A DNA stretch of 36,581 nt, from the NCBI RefSeq assembly GCF_007828045.1, contig NZ_VITN01000037.1:1-36581 (forward strand), in the 5' to 3' direction. This DNA comes from Nitrospirillum amazonense. Lineage in GTDB: Bacteria > Pseudomonadota > Alphaproteobacteria > Azospirillales > Azospirillaceae. Below are positions 17,413 through 25,727 of this stretch, piece by piece. The position numbers and the translations under genes were made by a program. Positions within the stretch are counted from its first letter, which is position 1, and each line of letters starts with the position of its first letter. Below the pieces are notes generated by a model. That model ran no database searches and was not told where the DNA came from. It saw only the letters and a program-made list of their open reading frames with translations.

Positions 17413-18042
17413 ATGACAGCCTCCGATGTCATTGGCCGCCTGACGCTGCTGGCCCACGCCCCCACCCGGGCCCAGCGCGGGGCCATCTTCCCTCGCGCGG
17501 ATGACGCGGCCGAGGAAACAGGCCTGGCCCAGGCCATCCAGCTGGCGGAGGTGCGCGCCCTGCGTAAGGTCGATCGCCTTTGGACGGCGCCCGAGACCCG
17601 CGCGCGGCAGACGGCGGACGTGCTGGCCGGCGCCCTGGGTTTGGAGGCGCATGAAGACACGGCCCTGGCCGACCTGGACGTGGGCGCCTGGCAAGGCCGC
17701 AGCCTGGCCGACCTGTCGGCCCATGAGGCGGACGCGGTGGGCGCCTGGCTGGGCGATCCGGAGGCCCGCCCCCATGGGGCTGAGTCGCTGGCGCAGCTGC
17801 GGGCGCGGGTGGCGCGGTGGCTGGAGCATGGAACGACGGAGGGGCACACCCTGGCCGTCACCCACCCGGCCGTGATCCGCATGGCGGTGGCCGTCGTGCT
17901 GGAGGCGCCGCCGCAAGCCTTCTGGCGGCTGGACATCGCGCCGCTGTCGCTGACCGATCTGCGCTGGCACCAGCGCTGGGCCGTGCGCGCCACGGGAGTG
18001 GACGCGCTGACCCTGCCCCGGCTCTTACGCCACCCGGCATGA
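17413..18042 (+). CDS. Histidine phosphatase family protein of the cobalamin locus
   Basis: 209-aa branch-1 histidine-phosphatase fold. The nucleophile His15 is present, but the RHG motif reads AHA (residues 14-16). TAPETRARQTA supplies the second core Arg (Arg64), ADLDVGAWQGRSL the acid region (with Asp88), HGAES the next motif, and His151 in VTHPAVIR the second histidine. Context suggests a phosphatase for a lower-ligand precursor (alpha-ribazole phosphatase-like), but loss of the first Arg makes altered or weak activity possible. It is transcribed divergently from cbtB, 198 bp away. It resembles other short phosphatases seen in such loci, and the role is inferred. Confidence 0.75.
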   Translation: MTASDVIGRLTLLAHAPTRAQRGAIFPRADDAAEETGLAQAIQLAEVRALRKVDRLWTAPETRARQTADVLAGALGLEAHEDTALADLDVGAWQGRSLADLSAHEADAVGAWLGDPEARPHGAESLAQLRARVARWLEHGTTEGHTLAVTHPAVIRMAVAVVLEAPPQAFWRLDIAPLSLTDLRWHQRWAVRATGVDALTLPRLLRHPA

Positions 18043-18094
18043 GAGGTTTGCGGCTTCATCGGCTGGGGTTGGCTGCCGTTCTGAACCTTCTGGC

Positions 18095-18138
18095 CCCCCT
18101 GCCGAGATCCCCCTGCCAAGATCCCCCCTGCCAAGATA
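18095..18138. repeat. Three imperfect 14-15-bp direct repeats after the phosphatase gene
   Basis: The unit CCCCTGCCRAGATM occurs three times in succession (starts near 18096, 18110 and 18125) in the short non-coding gap between the phosphatase gene and the converging LuxR-type gene. It shows no hairpin with a T tract. Function is unknown; replication slippage is the simplest origin. Confidence 0.6.
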
Positions 18139-18173
18139 AGGATCCGCGCAGCCCGGTCCTTGGTGGTATTGAT

Positions 18174-18659
18174 TCACGCCCGACAGACGGAGCCACAGTT
18201 CAGGGCGCTTCCGCCTTCGCCATGCGAAGGTCCGAGCTGATTGCCGGACCGGACATCCGGCGACGACTGGGCCCGGATGATGATTTCCTGAAGTGTATGC
18301 ACCCCCAACTTTTCACCCGCGCGTTCCCGATGCTTCTGGACGGTGCGCGGGCTGATATCAATGAGGCGGGCGATTTCCTTGCTGGTAAGGCCGGCCGCGA
18401 CGTAGCGCACCACCTCCGCTTCGCGCCGCCCCAGGACATCCCAGGCCAACGGTGGCGGCGGCAGTTGCGGCGCGGTGACACCCCGGGCGTAGGCGATCAG
18501 TTGGGCGGTGGACGTCAGCCCAGCCTTGCGCATGATGTTGGAGCGGTGCTTGCGGATGGTCAGTTCCGAGGCGCCCAGCGTGGCGGCGATCTGCGAACTG
18601 CTCAGGCCCTGTCCGGTCAGGTCCAGGACTTGGCGTTCCCGGGTGGTATAGCGGTTCAT
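18174..18659 (-). CDS. Small regulator with two LuxR-type HTH domains
   Basis: 161 aa containing two GerE/LuxR DNA-binding domains and no receiver or ligand domain. HTH-1 is residues 4-60 (TTRERQVLDLTGQGLSSSQI, then ELTIRKHRSNIMRKAG); HTH-2 is 76-131 (LGRREAEVVRYVAAGLTSKE, then SPRTVQKHRERAGEKLGV). They are joined by a Pro-rich linker (about 61-75). A disordered tail of 30 residues follows. The start is uncertain: ATG 18659 begins just before HTH-1, ATG 18674 adds five residues, and neither has a strong ribosome binding site. It is monocistronic, with a palindrome about 80-90 bp upstream. Targets are unknown. Confidence 0.8.
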   Translation of the reverse strand: MNRYTTRERQVLDLTGQGLSSSQIAATLGASELTIRKHRSNIMRKAGLTSTAQLIAYARGVTAPQLPPPPLAWDVLGRREAEVVRYVAAGLTSKEIARLIDISPRTVQKHRERAGEKLGVHTLQEIIIRAQSSPDVRSGNQLGPSHGEGGSALNCGSVCRA

Positions 18660-18734
18660 GATGTGCTGGCCCATGGGTGGGTTGTCGTCGCCGTGACGCC
18701 CCCCGCGCCAACAGCCCACACACCCTGCCAGTGA

Positions 18735-18767
18735 CCGGAAGAATTCTTCCTTCTGTTATCCTTCCGG
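18735..18767. promoter_or_regulatory. Palindromic site upstream of the double-HTH regulator
   Basis: GGAAGAATTCTTCC (18737-18750) is a perfect 14-bp palindrome. In addition, CCGGAAG at 18735-18741 is the inverted copy of CTTCCGG at 18761-18767. The site lies 76-108 bp upstream of the ATG at 18659, in an AT-richer stretch. It is a candidate operator, perhaps for autoregulation by the adjacent LuxR-type protein. No experimental support. Confidence 0.4.
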
Positions 18768-18827
18768 AATTTAACCTATTGATATACATAAGGAATAGCT
18801 CCAATAGACGGCCTGCCTGTCCGGAAG

Positions 18828-18860
18828 AAAAACGGCCCAGGCTTGGGGAAGCCCGGGCCG
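18828..18860 (-). terminator. Intrinsic terminator of the nSTAND-regulator operon
   Basis: Read on the minus strand, a GC-rich hairpin (CGGCCC-GGGCTT arm, CCCC loop, AAGCC-GGGCCG arm; about 11 bp with one mismatch) is followed directly by TTTTT. It starts 10 nt after the stop of the 144-aa hypothetical gene, so it ends that transcript and insulates the LuxR-type gene downstream. Confidence 0.85.
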
Positions 18861-18869
18861 CCATTCACG

Positions 18870-19304
18870 TCAGATCGACCGCCTTGGGGGCGGGTCGGTG
18901 ATGCCGCCGGTATTGGTTACCTCCGGATCCGTCGACCTCAGCTTCACCGGAGTGACGGGATCGCCAAGCCCACTCAACACATGTTGGACGTTGAGGAAAA
19001 CCTTGCCAACGGTGACATACTCGCAATTCTGCTGATCATCATACACGATGACATGATCGGGCCTGACCCTGGCCGGATGGGTAGTCAGGTCCTTACAGCC
19101 GCCCACTGGCTCAATATCGGGGGGATCGAAGACGTACTGCCGGGCCGAGTCAACGTCGAGACGAAACACTATCTGACCAACATGACTTGGCACGCGTATG
19201 GATAGGTCCCCCCCTGCAAGGTCATTATAATACCAGATGTAGTTGCCAGTGGAAATTTCCTCTATCCGGACATTAATTTCTATTCTTCCAGGCGGGAATG
19301 TCAT
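18870..19304 (-). CDS. Hypothetical protein, coupled to the nSTAND regulator
   Basis: 144 aa, not recognised. ATG 19304 has a very good ribosome binding site (AAGGAG, which overlaps the end of the upstream gene, then AAGGAA) and starts 4 bp after the regulator's stop. An intrinsic terminator lies just after its own stop. These signals make it a real gene. The sequence has no signal peptide or TM segment. The first half is beta-rich in appearance (RIEINVRIEEISTGNYIWYY, QIVFRLDVDSARQYVF), suggesting a small all-beta domain. The GC content is lower than in neighbouring genes. A partner or effector of the nSTAND protein is possible but unproven. Confidence 0.75.
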   Translation of the reverse strand: MTFPPGRIEINVRIEEISTGNYIWYYNDLAGGDLSIRVPSHVGQIVFRLDVDSARQYVFDPPDIEPVGGCKDLTTHPARVRPDHVIVYDDQQNCEYVTVGKVFLNVQHVLSGLGDPVTPVKLRSTDPEVTNTGGITDPPPRRSI

Positions 19305-19308
19305 TTCC

Positions 19309-22300
19309 TTACTCCTTATTACTGGTTAGGGATTTAAGATATTCAACATCTCGATAGCCTATACGATCGAGAAACTGGGCGGCCGCCCCGGCCATCCCTT
19401 CTTCGTCCCCAGCGCACCGGTTGGCGCGGACCCAGGGGTCGAGGATGCGGAAATCACTGCTTGAGGGGGCGATGCCTCGAAGGACGCCTGCCGCGTCCAG
19501 GCAGGCCTGCCTGGCGGCCGCGTCGGCGCCCTGTCTCAGGGCGATCTCGGCATTGGCCAACAAGGTCTTGGAGAGAAGGATGGAGCGAAGCTTGTCCTGC
19601 CGGTCACGATCCACCGACGTCCGAGCAATGCCGGCGGCTTCGTCGATTTTCTGCTTTGCGGCCTCCAAGTCTCCCCCCGCCATCAAGGCGTAGCTGTGAA
19701 GCAGCAGGACTTGGGCCTTCTGGCGCTGCGCCAAATCGTCCGTTGGATTGACGTGGAGCAGCTGGTTGATCTTGACCTCAATGCCGAGAATGTCCGGTAA
19801 CGCGTTTGAGACCCTCCCCAGGGCCAACTCCGCCCGCGCTTTCAGCAAAAGGATTTCTGTTCGGATGACCTGCCAACGGCGGTTCTCCGGCTCCTTGCGC
19901 AGGGCATCGTCAATTTGCTGCGTCGCCCGATCCAGGGCGCCGAGCGCCAGTTCCGTCTTGCCTTGAGCCTGCAGGAGGGCACTCTTCAACCGGTCAGCGG
20001 TCGCCAGCCGGAACGCCCAAACCGGCGCATCGGGTTGACGGCGGCGTACGTCGTCCAATACGTCACGCTGCTGATCATAAAGATCGGTCGCCGCCTCCAG
20101 CCGGCCTCGCTCAGCCTGCGCATCGGCCAGCAGGGAAAGGCTGTTTGCCAATTCCGCCAGCAGGGACACATTCTCCGGCTGGGCCGCCAGGGCCCGGTGC
20201 TTCAGCGCGATCGACGCGCTGAGATTGTCCGCGGCGGCATCCCCGTTCCCTTCCCGCAATTGGACGGCGCTCAAGCTGCTGAGCGCATAAGACAATTCAA
20301 TCCAGGCATCCGACTCGCCGGGCTGGGCGTTCATCCGGCGTTGGGCGAAGTCTCGATATTGAATGAAACGACGCAATGTCTCGTCCAGGTGTCCCTGGTC
20401 CAGGGCAATCTGGCCGAACCAGAAGGCGACCGTACCCGAGACCTTCAGCGTCTCCGCATCCACTGCCCCTTCCGCCAAGTTGGCCCGCAGCAAGGTCTCC
20501 GCCTGGGTCAGGGCCTTCAGCGCGGCATCGACATTGCCGCGGGAGCGGTCCACGTCCGCCAGGGTTTGCAGCGCCTTGGCCTGGCGCAGGCGGGCGGCGC
20601 CGGGGATGCGGCCGGGGTCGTCGGTGGTGAGGTAGCCCAGCGCCTTCTGCGCCACGCCGTCCAGCAGGTCCAGGCGGCCCAGCGGCCGCAGCTTTTCCGC
20701 CAGATCGTCCAGCATATAGTCGGCCAGATCCTCCGCCTCCTGCAGGCGCAGGGCCGCCACCTTCTCCGCCCGGCTGGCGCGCAGGCCCAGGAAGGCAGCG
20801 ACCAGGGCAATGGCGGCGACGCCGACCAGGACACCCAGGCGCAGGCGGTCGGCCCGCTTGGCGTGGCGGCCGGAGGCGGCCACCAGGGCCTTCACCTCGG
20901 CACCGACGGGGACGATGCCCTTGCCCACCAGATCCCGCGCCTCTTCCAGCGGCTTGCCCGGCCGCAGCAGGCGGTCGGCACGGCGGCCTTCCGCCGCCCA
21001 TTGCCGGGCCAGCCCTTCCAACTGGCTGCGGGCGCGCAGGGCCTGGCGATGCTCGGCGATCCAGGCCACGGCGCGGGGCCACTGCCGCAACAAGGCCTCA
21101 TGCGCGACGCCGAAGACAGCCTGCGTCTCCGACGCCCGGCTGACGAACAGCCGCTCATCCACCAGGGCCTGGACCAAGGCCCGCTCGTCATCGGTCGCCA
21201 GGTCCGACCAGGGGGCCTGCAGGCCGCGCACGGTATCGTCGACGGCACTGACGGCGACGATGACGGAGAAGATGCGGGACAGCGCCGCCTGGGCACCGGC
21301 AGGCAGGCCAGCCAATGTCGTCTCCGCCCGCTGGCCGATCGCCCCCTCGATACCGCCCAGGCCGCGATAGGCCACCAGGGACAGTTCACGCGCCGGGCTG
21401 CGCAGCAGGTAGAGCTGCTGCAGCGTGTATTGCAGCAGCGGCAGGGCGTCCGGGCTGTTCGCCGCGGCATCGCACAGCAAATCGTCCAGACGCTCATTGC
21501 CATCCGGATCCCCGCCGAAGCTGAGGCCGGCGATCTCGGCCGGCAGGCGGATCATCTGGCCGATTTCCGCCCGGCTGGGCGGCGCCAGATCGAAATGGCC
21601 GCCCGCCTCCTTGGCCGTCATCAACAGCGGCTCTTTCGCCACCTCGGGATAGAAGTCGTTGCGGCAGGCGGCGATGACCATGACCTGGCCGCCCCGCGCC
21701 AAGCGGTCGAGCGCGGTCAGGAACTGTCGCCGCTGCAGACCGCTGGCGAAGGCGCCACTGAACAGCACCTCCAGTCGATCGACGAACAGAATGAAACGGG
21801 CCCCGGGGGCCGTTCCATCGACGGGCGGGACGCCGTCCCTGGCGCCCTGGCCCTCTTCGATCAGGCTCTGGCCCAGATGCTCGGCACTGCAGCCGGCATA
21901 CAGGGGCTCACCCTCCCAATCCAGGTCCAGCAGGGCGCCGCCCAGCGCCGTGGGCAGCGGCACAGCGCCGATGGCGCCCAGATCCAGAACGGTGGCGCCC
22001 GCCACCCGGAGGCCGGCACCCGTGCGCGTCAGGGCCGGCACCAGCCCGGCCTGGACCAGGGAGGTCTTGCCGCTGCCGCTGGCGCCCAGGATGAGGACGA
22101 AGGCCCTGCCTGCCGCCGCCTGGTCCGCCAGGACATCGCGCAGGCGGGCAACGGCCGCGTCGCGCCCGAAAAACACCGACGCATGGGCCGCCCCGAAAGG
22201 CTCCAGGCCGACATAGGGCGACTCCCGCCCCCAGACTTCCGCCGACGGCTCGGCCTCCCGGTGCGGCGCCAGGATCACGGGGGCGACGGTGCGATAGCCG

Positions 22301-22698
22301 CGCTTGCGGATGTTCTCAATGTAGCGCGGGGCGGTCGCGCTGTCGCCCAGGACCTTGCGCAGCTGGGCGACGGCCTTGTGCACCTGGTTCTCGCCCACGG
22401 CGATACCGTCCCAGCACTGGTGCAGCAGGTCGTCAGCGCTCAGGATCTTGCCGGCGTGCAGGCACAGGGCCAGCAGGACGTCTATGGCGCGCGGCTCGAC
22501 CTGCAGCTGTGCCGCAGCATCCTCGCGCCACAGGACGCAGGCCTGCGCATCCACCTGCCAGTCGCCGAATTGGAAGCGCTTCACCTTCACGGGCAGCCCA
22601 TCGCTGTCGTAAAAGACAGCTCCCCTTCTTGTTACATCAACTTTTCGAAGGGGCTTGCGGTCACACCCCCTACGCGATGGGCGTGAGTATAACCGCAT
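19309..22698 (-). CDS. CadC-type HTH / nSTAND ATPase / TPR membrane regulator
   Basis: 1129 aa. Order: OmpR/CadC-like winged helix (about residues 42-137, ending YIENIRKRGYRTVAPV); nSTAND NTPase (about 160-560) with Walker A GASGSGKT (205-212) and Walker B ILFVDRLE (303-310); one TM helix (about 620-639); then alpha-helical TPR-like repeats to the C-terminus. Such proteins are thought to sense a signal through the repeats and bind DNA from the membrane. ATG 22698 has a weak GGGG ribosome site. The first about 38 residues are not domain-like, so GTG 22590 just before KVKRFQFGDW is a real alternative. It lies 86 bp downstream of the six-gene cluster on the same strand and could regulate it. Ligand unknown. 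Confidence 0.85.
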   Translation of the reverse strand: MRLYSRPSRRGCDRKPLRKVDVTRRGAVFYDSDGLPVKVKRFQFGDWQVDAQACVLWREDAAAQLQVEPRAIDVLLALCLHAGKILSADDLLHQCWDGIAVGENQVHKAVAQLRKVLGDSATAPRYIENIRKRGYRTVAPVILAPHREAEPSAEVWGRESPYVGLEPFGAAHASVFFGRDAAVARLRDVLADQAAAGRAFVLILGASGSGKTSLVQAGLVPALTRTGAGLRVAGATVLDLGAIGAVPLPTALGGALLDLDWEGEPLYAGCSAEHLGQSLIEEGQGARDGVPPVDGTAPGARFILFVDRLEVLFSGAFASGLQRRQFLTALDRLARGGQVMVIAACRNDFYPEVAKEPLLMTAKEAGGHFDLAPPSRAEIGQMIRLPAEIAGLSFGGDPDGNERLDDLLCDAAANSPDALPLLQYTLQQLYLLRSPARELSLVAYRGLGGIEGAIGQRAETTLAGLPAGAQAALSRIFSVIVAVSAVDDTVRGLQAPWSDLATDDERALVQALVDERLFVSRASETQAVFGVAHEALLRQWPRAVAWIAEHRQALRARSQLEGLARQWAAEGRRADRLLRPGKPLEEARDLVGKGIVPVGAEVKALVAASGRHAKRADRLRLGVLVGVAAIALVAAFLGLRASRAEKVAALRLQEAEDLADYMLDDLAEKLRPLGRLDLLDGVAQKALGYLTTDDPGRIPGAARLRQAKALQTLADVDRSRGNVDAALKALTQAETLLRANLAEGAVDAETLKVSGTVAFWFGQIALDQGHLDETLRRFIQYRDFAQRRMNAQPGESDAWIELSYALSSLSAVQLREGNGDAAADNLSASIALKHRALAAQPENVSLLAELANSLSLLADAQAERGRLEAATDLYDQQRDVLDDVRRRQPDAPVWAFRLATADRLKSALLQAQGKTELALGALDRATQQIDDALRKEPENRRWQVIRTEILLLKARAELALGRVSNALPDILGIEVKINQLLHVNPTDDLAQRQKAQVLLLHSYALMAGGDLEAAKQKIDEAAGIARTSVDRDRQDKLRSILLSKTLLANAEIALRQGADAAARQACLDAAGVLRGIAPSSSDFRILDPWVRANRCAGDEEGMAGAAAQFLDRIGYRDVEYLKSLTSNKE
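22603..22653. promoter_or_regulatory. Two inverted repeats around the possible GTG start of the nSTAND regulator
   Basis: GCTGTC (22603-22608) and GACAGC (22615-22620) form a 6-bp stem with a 6-nt loop. CCCCTTC (22622-22628) and GAAGGGG (22647-22653) form a second 7-bp inverted repeat. Both lie just upstream of the alternative GTG start at 22590, and would be leader sequence if that start is used. Candidate operator or mRNA structure only. Confidence 0.3.
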
Positions 22699-22784
22699 AT
22701 TACAACCCCAGCGACAAAACTATTCTAAGGACGTAGCTCATTCGCGAATATCATCCGCCTCACGCAGGTTCCGGGGTGGGGGGA

Positions 22785-23573
22785 TCAGGACGCCACGCGC
22801 AGGCCCGAATCGGCGCACCGAAGCAGGAGGGCCGCCGGTTCGACCTCTGCCTCGACGGCCACCGGCCGGGTGCCGGCGGCATAGTCGTCGCGGTACTGAA
22901 TGGTCAGCGCCTGCAGGCGCAGGCGCATGTCGGACTCGTAATTCGTCGCGGCATGGGTGGTAAGCGACGCGCCGTGGGTGCGGCGCAGGTAGAGGAACTT
23001 CTCCAGGACCGTGGTGCGGAAGCCGGCGGCCTGCGCGCGGATCACAAACTCGGTATCGGCGCCGCAGGGCCAGGCGCGGAAGGCGCCCAGGCTGTCCCAG
23101 ATGTGCCGCCTGGCGACGAACTGGCCGTCCGTCCCCTTGCGCCGCTGCCCGTCCTGGGGGCGGTAGTCCGGCAAGGCCGGCACGATGGCGGTCGGCCGCA
23201 ATTTCTCGTCCGTGTACACGCTCCACGACATGCTGAGGTCCACGCCGCCCTCCAGCACCTCGATATGCTCCGCCAGATAGTCGGACAGCATCACGTCATC
23301 GGCGTCGAAGCGGGCGATGAGGTCGCCTTCGGCATAGGGCATCAGGGTGTTGAAGGTGACGTAGGTGCCGCGATTACGCGGCAGGTGCACGACCTGCAGG
23401 GTCGGGTACGGCGCCGTCCTGACATAGTCCAGCGTGTCGTCGCAGCCATCCACGCCCAGCAGCACCTGCAGGCGCCAGCCGGGGGGGAGCGCTTGCGCGA
23501 ACACGGCGTCGAGGCAGTCGCCCAGCCAGGGGCGCGCGCGAAAGGCGGCGATCAGGACGGACACGGTCTTCAT
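22785..23573 (-). CDS. GT2 glycosyltransferase (second in cluster)
   Basis: 262-aa GT-A fold family 2 glycosyltransferase. The N-terminus KTVSVLIAAFRARPWLGDCL, VDGCDD (41-46) and the DXD-type metal/nucleotide-sugar motif DADD (90-93) are visible, followed by GTDGQFVARR and an acceptor region with WPCGADTEFVIRA. No TM segment, so probably cytosolic. Donor and acceptor sugars cannot be deduced. ATG 23573 overlaps the stop of the ATP-grasp gene by 4 bp; the upstream in-frame extension is inside that gene and rejected. It is the last gene of the six-gene operon; no clear terminator follows before the nSTAND regulator. Confidence 0.88.
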   Translation of the reverse strand: MKTVSVLIAAFRARPWLGDCLDAVFAQALPPGWRLQVLLGVDGCDDTLDYVRTAPYPTLQVVHLPRNRGTYVTFNTLMPYAEGDLIARFDADDVMLSDYLAEHIEVLEGGVDLSMSWSVYTDEKLRPTAIVPALPDYRPQDGQRRKGTDGQFVARRHIWDSLGAFRAWPCGADTEFVIRAQAAGFRTTVLEKFLYLRRTHGASLTTHAATNYESDMRLRLQALTIQYRDDYAAGTRPVAVEAEVEPAALLLRCADSGLRVAS

Positions 23574-24499
23574 CGGGCGGCCTCCATCAGGGTGGGGCGG
23601 CCGGCGGTCAGCTCCCGCAGGCCGCGTCGCAGGAACACGAACCACCCCGCCTTGGGCGGGTGCGGGGCGTAATAGGGCGTCAGGTTCAGGTCGATGATGG
23701 TGTGCCGCATGCCGTCATGGATGACGTCAAGGCAGAAGTAATCGAAAGGATATTGGGCGACGAAGCCGGCGAGCTGCCGCCATAAATCCCGGGGAAAGCC
23801 GCCGTGGTCGCCGATGGCCGGGGTCAATTGCCGGCGATCGATGCAGACCCAGCCATCCTCCGGCCGCTCATCCTCTTTCTTGATCAGGTCGGGGCTGTGC
23901 GCCCGGATGCACACCAGGGCGTCGCCGCAGCCATAGACGCGGTACAGGGTGTCGTCATGGGCGATGAAATTCTCGATGACCAGATCCGGGTTGTCCCACC
24001 AGCCGGGCTCCACTTCATCGCGGCGCATCAGGCGATAGTCGTCCCAGCCGCGGATGGGGCAGTCGGCCGCGGCGGAAAACAGCGGCTGCAACTCGGCGGG
24101 CAGCGCCCGCTCCGCCTTGCCGCCATAGTTCAGGTCCGTCTTGATGAACAGGAACTGGTCGTCCGGCCCCTGGCGGGCCGCCCGTGCGCTTCTGAGGCCG
24201 GCACGGTCCAGCATGCCGTGCAGCGTGCGCTTGCGCATGTCCGCCAGGCCGGCGTTGAGCACCCGGATCCCCCGCCGCGCCAGCTCCCGCTCAAAAGCGG
24301 GGCGTTGGCGCGGGAACAGGGCGGCGTGCGACAGGCAGTGATGAAACAGCACCGTGTCGATGCCGGGGCCGCAGGCGGCATCCAGCACAGTCCATTCGTC
24401 ATCCCATTGCGCCGCGCAGTGCGCACCCGCCAGATGACTGATGAGATAGCCGCGCCATGAGTTCCATTCGTAGACGAGAAGATTACCCAGCTTTTCCAT
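23570..24499 (-). CDS. ATP-grasp domain protein (second in cluster)
   Basis: 309 aa. The central and C-terminal parts look like an ATP-grasp ligase: FLFIKTDLNYGG (117-127, with Lys120 as the likely phosphate-binding lysine), hinge region VIENFIAHDD (174-183), and Mg-binding CLDVIHDG...IIDLNLTPYY (256-277, with Asp270 and Asn272). Residues 1-110 form the N-terminal half, with no recognised motif. ATP-grasp enzymes make amide or ester bonds through acyl phosphates. Together with the adenylating enzyme encoded 19 nt upstream this suggests peptide- or amide-bond formation. Substrate unknown. The fold call rests on motif order, not on a search. Confidence 0.65.
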   Translation of the reverse strand: MEKLGNLLVYEWNSWRGYLISHLAGAHCAAQWDDEWTVLDAACGPGIDTVLFHHCLSHAALFPRQRPAFERELARRGIRVLNAGLADMRKRTLHGMLDRAGLRSARAARQGPDDQFLFIKTDLNYGGKAERALPAELQPLFSAAADCPIRGWDDYRLMRRDEVEPGWWDNPDLVIENFIAHDDTLYRVYGCGDALVCIRAHSPDLIKKEDERPEDGWVCIDRRQLTPAIGDHGGFPRDLWRQLAGFVAQYPFDYFCLDVIHDGMRHTIIDLNLTPYYAPHPPKAGWFVFLRRGLRELTAGRPTLMEAAR

Positions 24500-24518
24500 G
24501 GAGGTGTCCCCTGGAAGT

Positions 24519-25727
24519 TCAGCGGCGCCGGTCGATAAGCGTCGCCGTCTTGGCGGTCGTGGGGTCGATATGAAGATCGGCGAGGGTCACCGCACGCACG
24601 TAGGTCGTGTCGCCGCCCTCATCCTGTTTCATGTGCCGGCGCAAGCGCTCGGCGACGACGGGCAGGATCGCCGGATCGTCGCAAACGACATGAAGGCCCA
24701 GCCGGTCGCAGCCGCCGGCGCCCAGATCCAGGACCGCCTGCCAGGCGGCACAACCCTCGGCCACGGTGGGAAAACCGCTATCGTCATAGCTTATTTCGTA
24801 AAATCGGAAGGTGCGCGGCCGCCGGCCCCGAACCTCCAGCATGCGCTCACCGTCGCGGATCACGATGCGGCCGACATCGCCCTGGCTGTAGCGGAACAGC
24901 GGAAACCGCTCGCGCCAGGTGTTGGTCACCACGATTTCCCCGAACCCGTCCGCGTCCGGTGAGGCGATCTCCACCACAATGCGCGGCAGGATGCTGAACA
25001 GCCCAGGCGTGGCGGTGGCGTCGCAGACCGCCCAGATGCCGGTTTCGGCCGCACCGTACAGGGACCAGATCTGGCGGATGTCGAAAGTGCGGCACAGACG
25101 CTCACGCACACTGTCACGCATCAGTTCGCCCGCATACAGCAGCTGCGGAATTTGGGGTAAAGGCTGGCCGGCCTCCTCGCACCAGTTGGCGAACAAGGTC
25201 AGGACGGACGGCGTACCGGCCAGATGGGTCGGCTGGAACAGCGCCGCCGCCGCCCGCATGTCGCTGTACGGGGACTGCGCGCTCATGGGCAAGGTGGTGG
25301 CATAGCACCGCTCCAGCAGGTCATCCACGATGGCCGCCGTGCGATAGAGGCCGGTGTAGGCGAAGAGGTTCAGCACCACCGAATGGGGCGTGAACACGCC
25401 CCGGGCCAGCAAGTGCCCGGCCAGCGCCTGCCGCTGGGCGTGGTTTTCCGCGATATCGACGGGGAAGATCAGGGGGCCGCCGCCGGCGCTGCCGCCGGAA
25501 CGCACAAGGTAGATCCCCCGGTCCTCGCCGGCGGGGGAGAAACCGTCCAACGCCGCCAGCAAGTCGCTTTTCTGGCATACGGGCGCGTCACGCCAATGTC
25601 CGCCGTCCCGGTAGAGGTGGCGCCAGAAGGGATGACGGCGTGCCCTGTCGAAGGCCTGCGCCATCATGGCGTCCAAGGCGTGGCTATCGCCGCCTATCGG
25701 CTCGATCCAGCCGGAATCCGGGCTCAT
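24519..25727 (-). CDS. PaaK-like adenylate-forming enzyme
   Basis: 402-aa member of the ANL superfamily, closest in pattern to phenylacetate-CoA ligase/CapK proteins. Visible: phosphate-binding loop VRSGGSAGGGP (75-85, lacking the usual Lys after the loop), YGAAETG (224-230), FRYSQGDVGRI (278-288) and the hinge-region GRRPRTF (301-307). It should activate a carboxylic acid as acyl-AMP; the final acceptor may be CoA, an amine or a carrier. No carrier protein is visible nearby. ATG 25727 has GGAGGG six bases upstream and overlaps the GT2 stop by 4 bp; an upstream ATG at 25739 lacks this spacing. Confidence 0.8.
   Translation of the reverse strand: MSPDSGWIEPIGGDSHALDAMMAQAFDRARRHPFWRHLYRDGGHWRDAPVCQKSDLLAALDGFSPAGEDRGIYLVRSGGSAGGGPLIFPVDIAENHAQRQALAGHLLARGVFTPHSVVLNLFAYTGLYRTAAIVDDLLERCYATTLPMSAQSPYSDMRAAAALFQPTHLAGTPSVLTLFANWCEEAGQPLPQIPQLLYAGELMRDSVRERLCRTFDIRQIWSLYGAAETGIWAVCDATATPGLFSILPRIVVEIASPDADGFGEIVVTNTWRERFPLFRYSQGDVGRIVIRDGERMLEVRGRRPRTFRFYEISYDDSGFPTVAEGCAAWQAVLDLGAGGCDRLGLHVVCDDPAILPVVAERLRRHMKQDEGGDTTYVRAVTLADLHIDPTTAKTATLIDRRR

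Noticed and set aside
18095-18138. CRISPR-like array
   Set aside because: The repeats are three, short, imperfect and adjacent, with no spacers; no cas genes are in the window.
19915-22686. 923-aa plus-strand open frame opposite the nSTAND regulator
   Set aside because: It is a Gln/Arg/Gly-rich frame without domains. The opposite strand encodes a clear wHTH-nSTAND-TPR protein with Walker motifs, so this is a GC-rich shadow.
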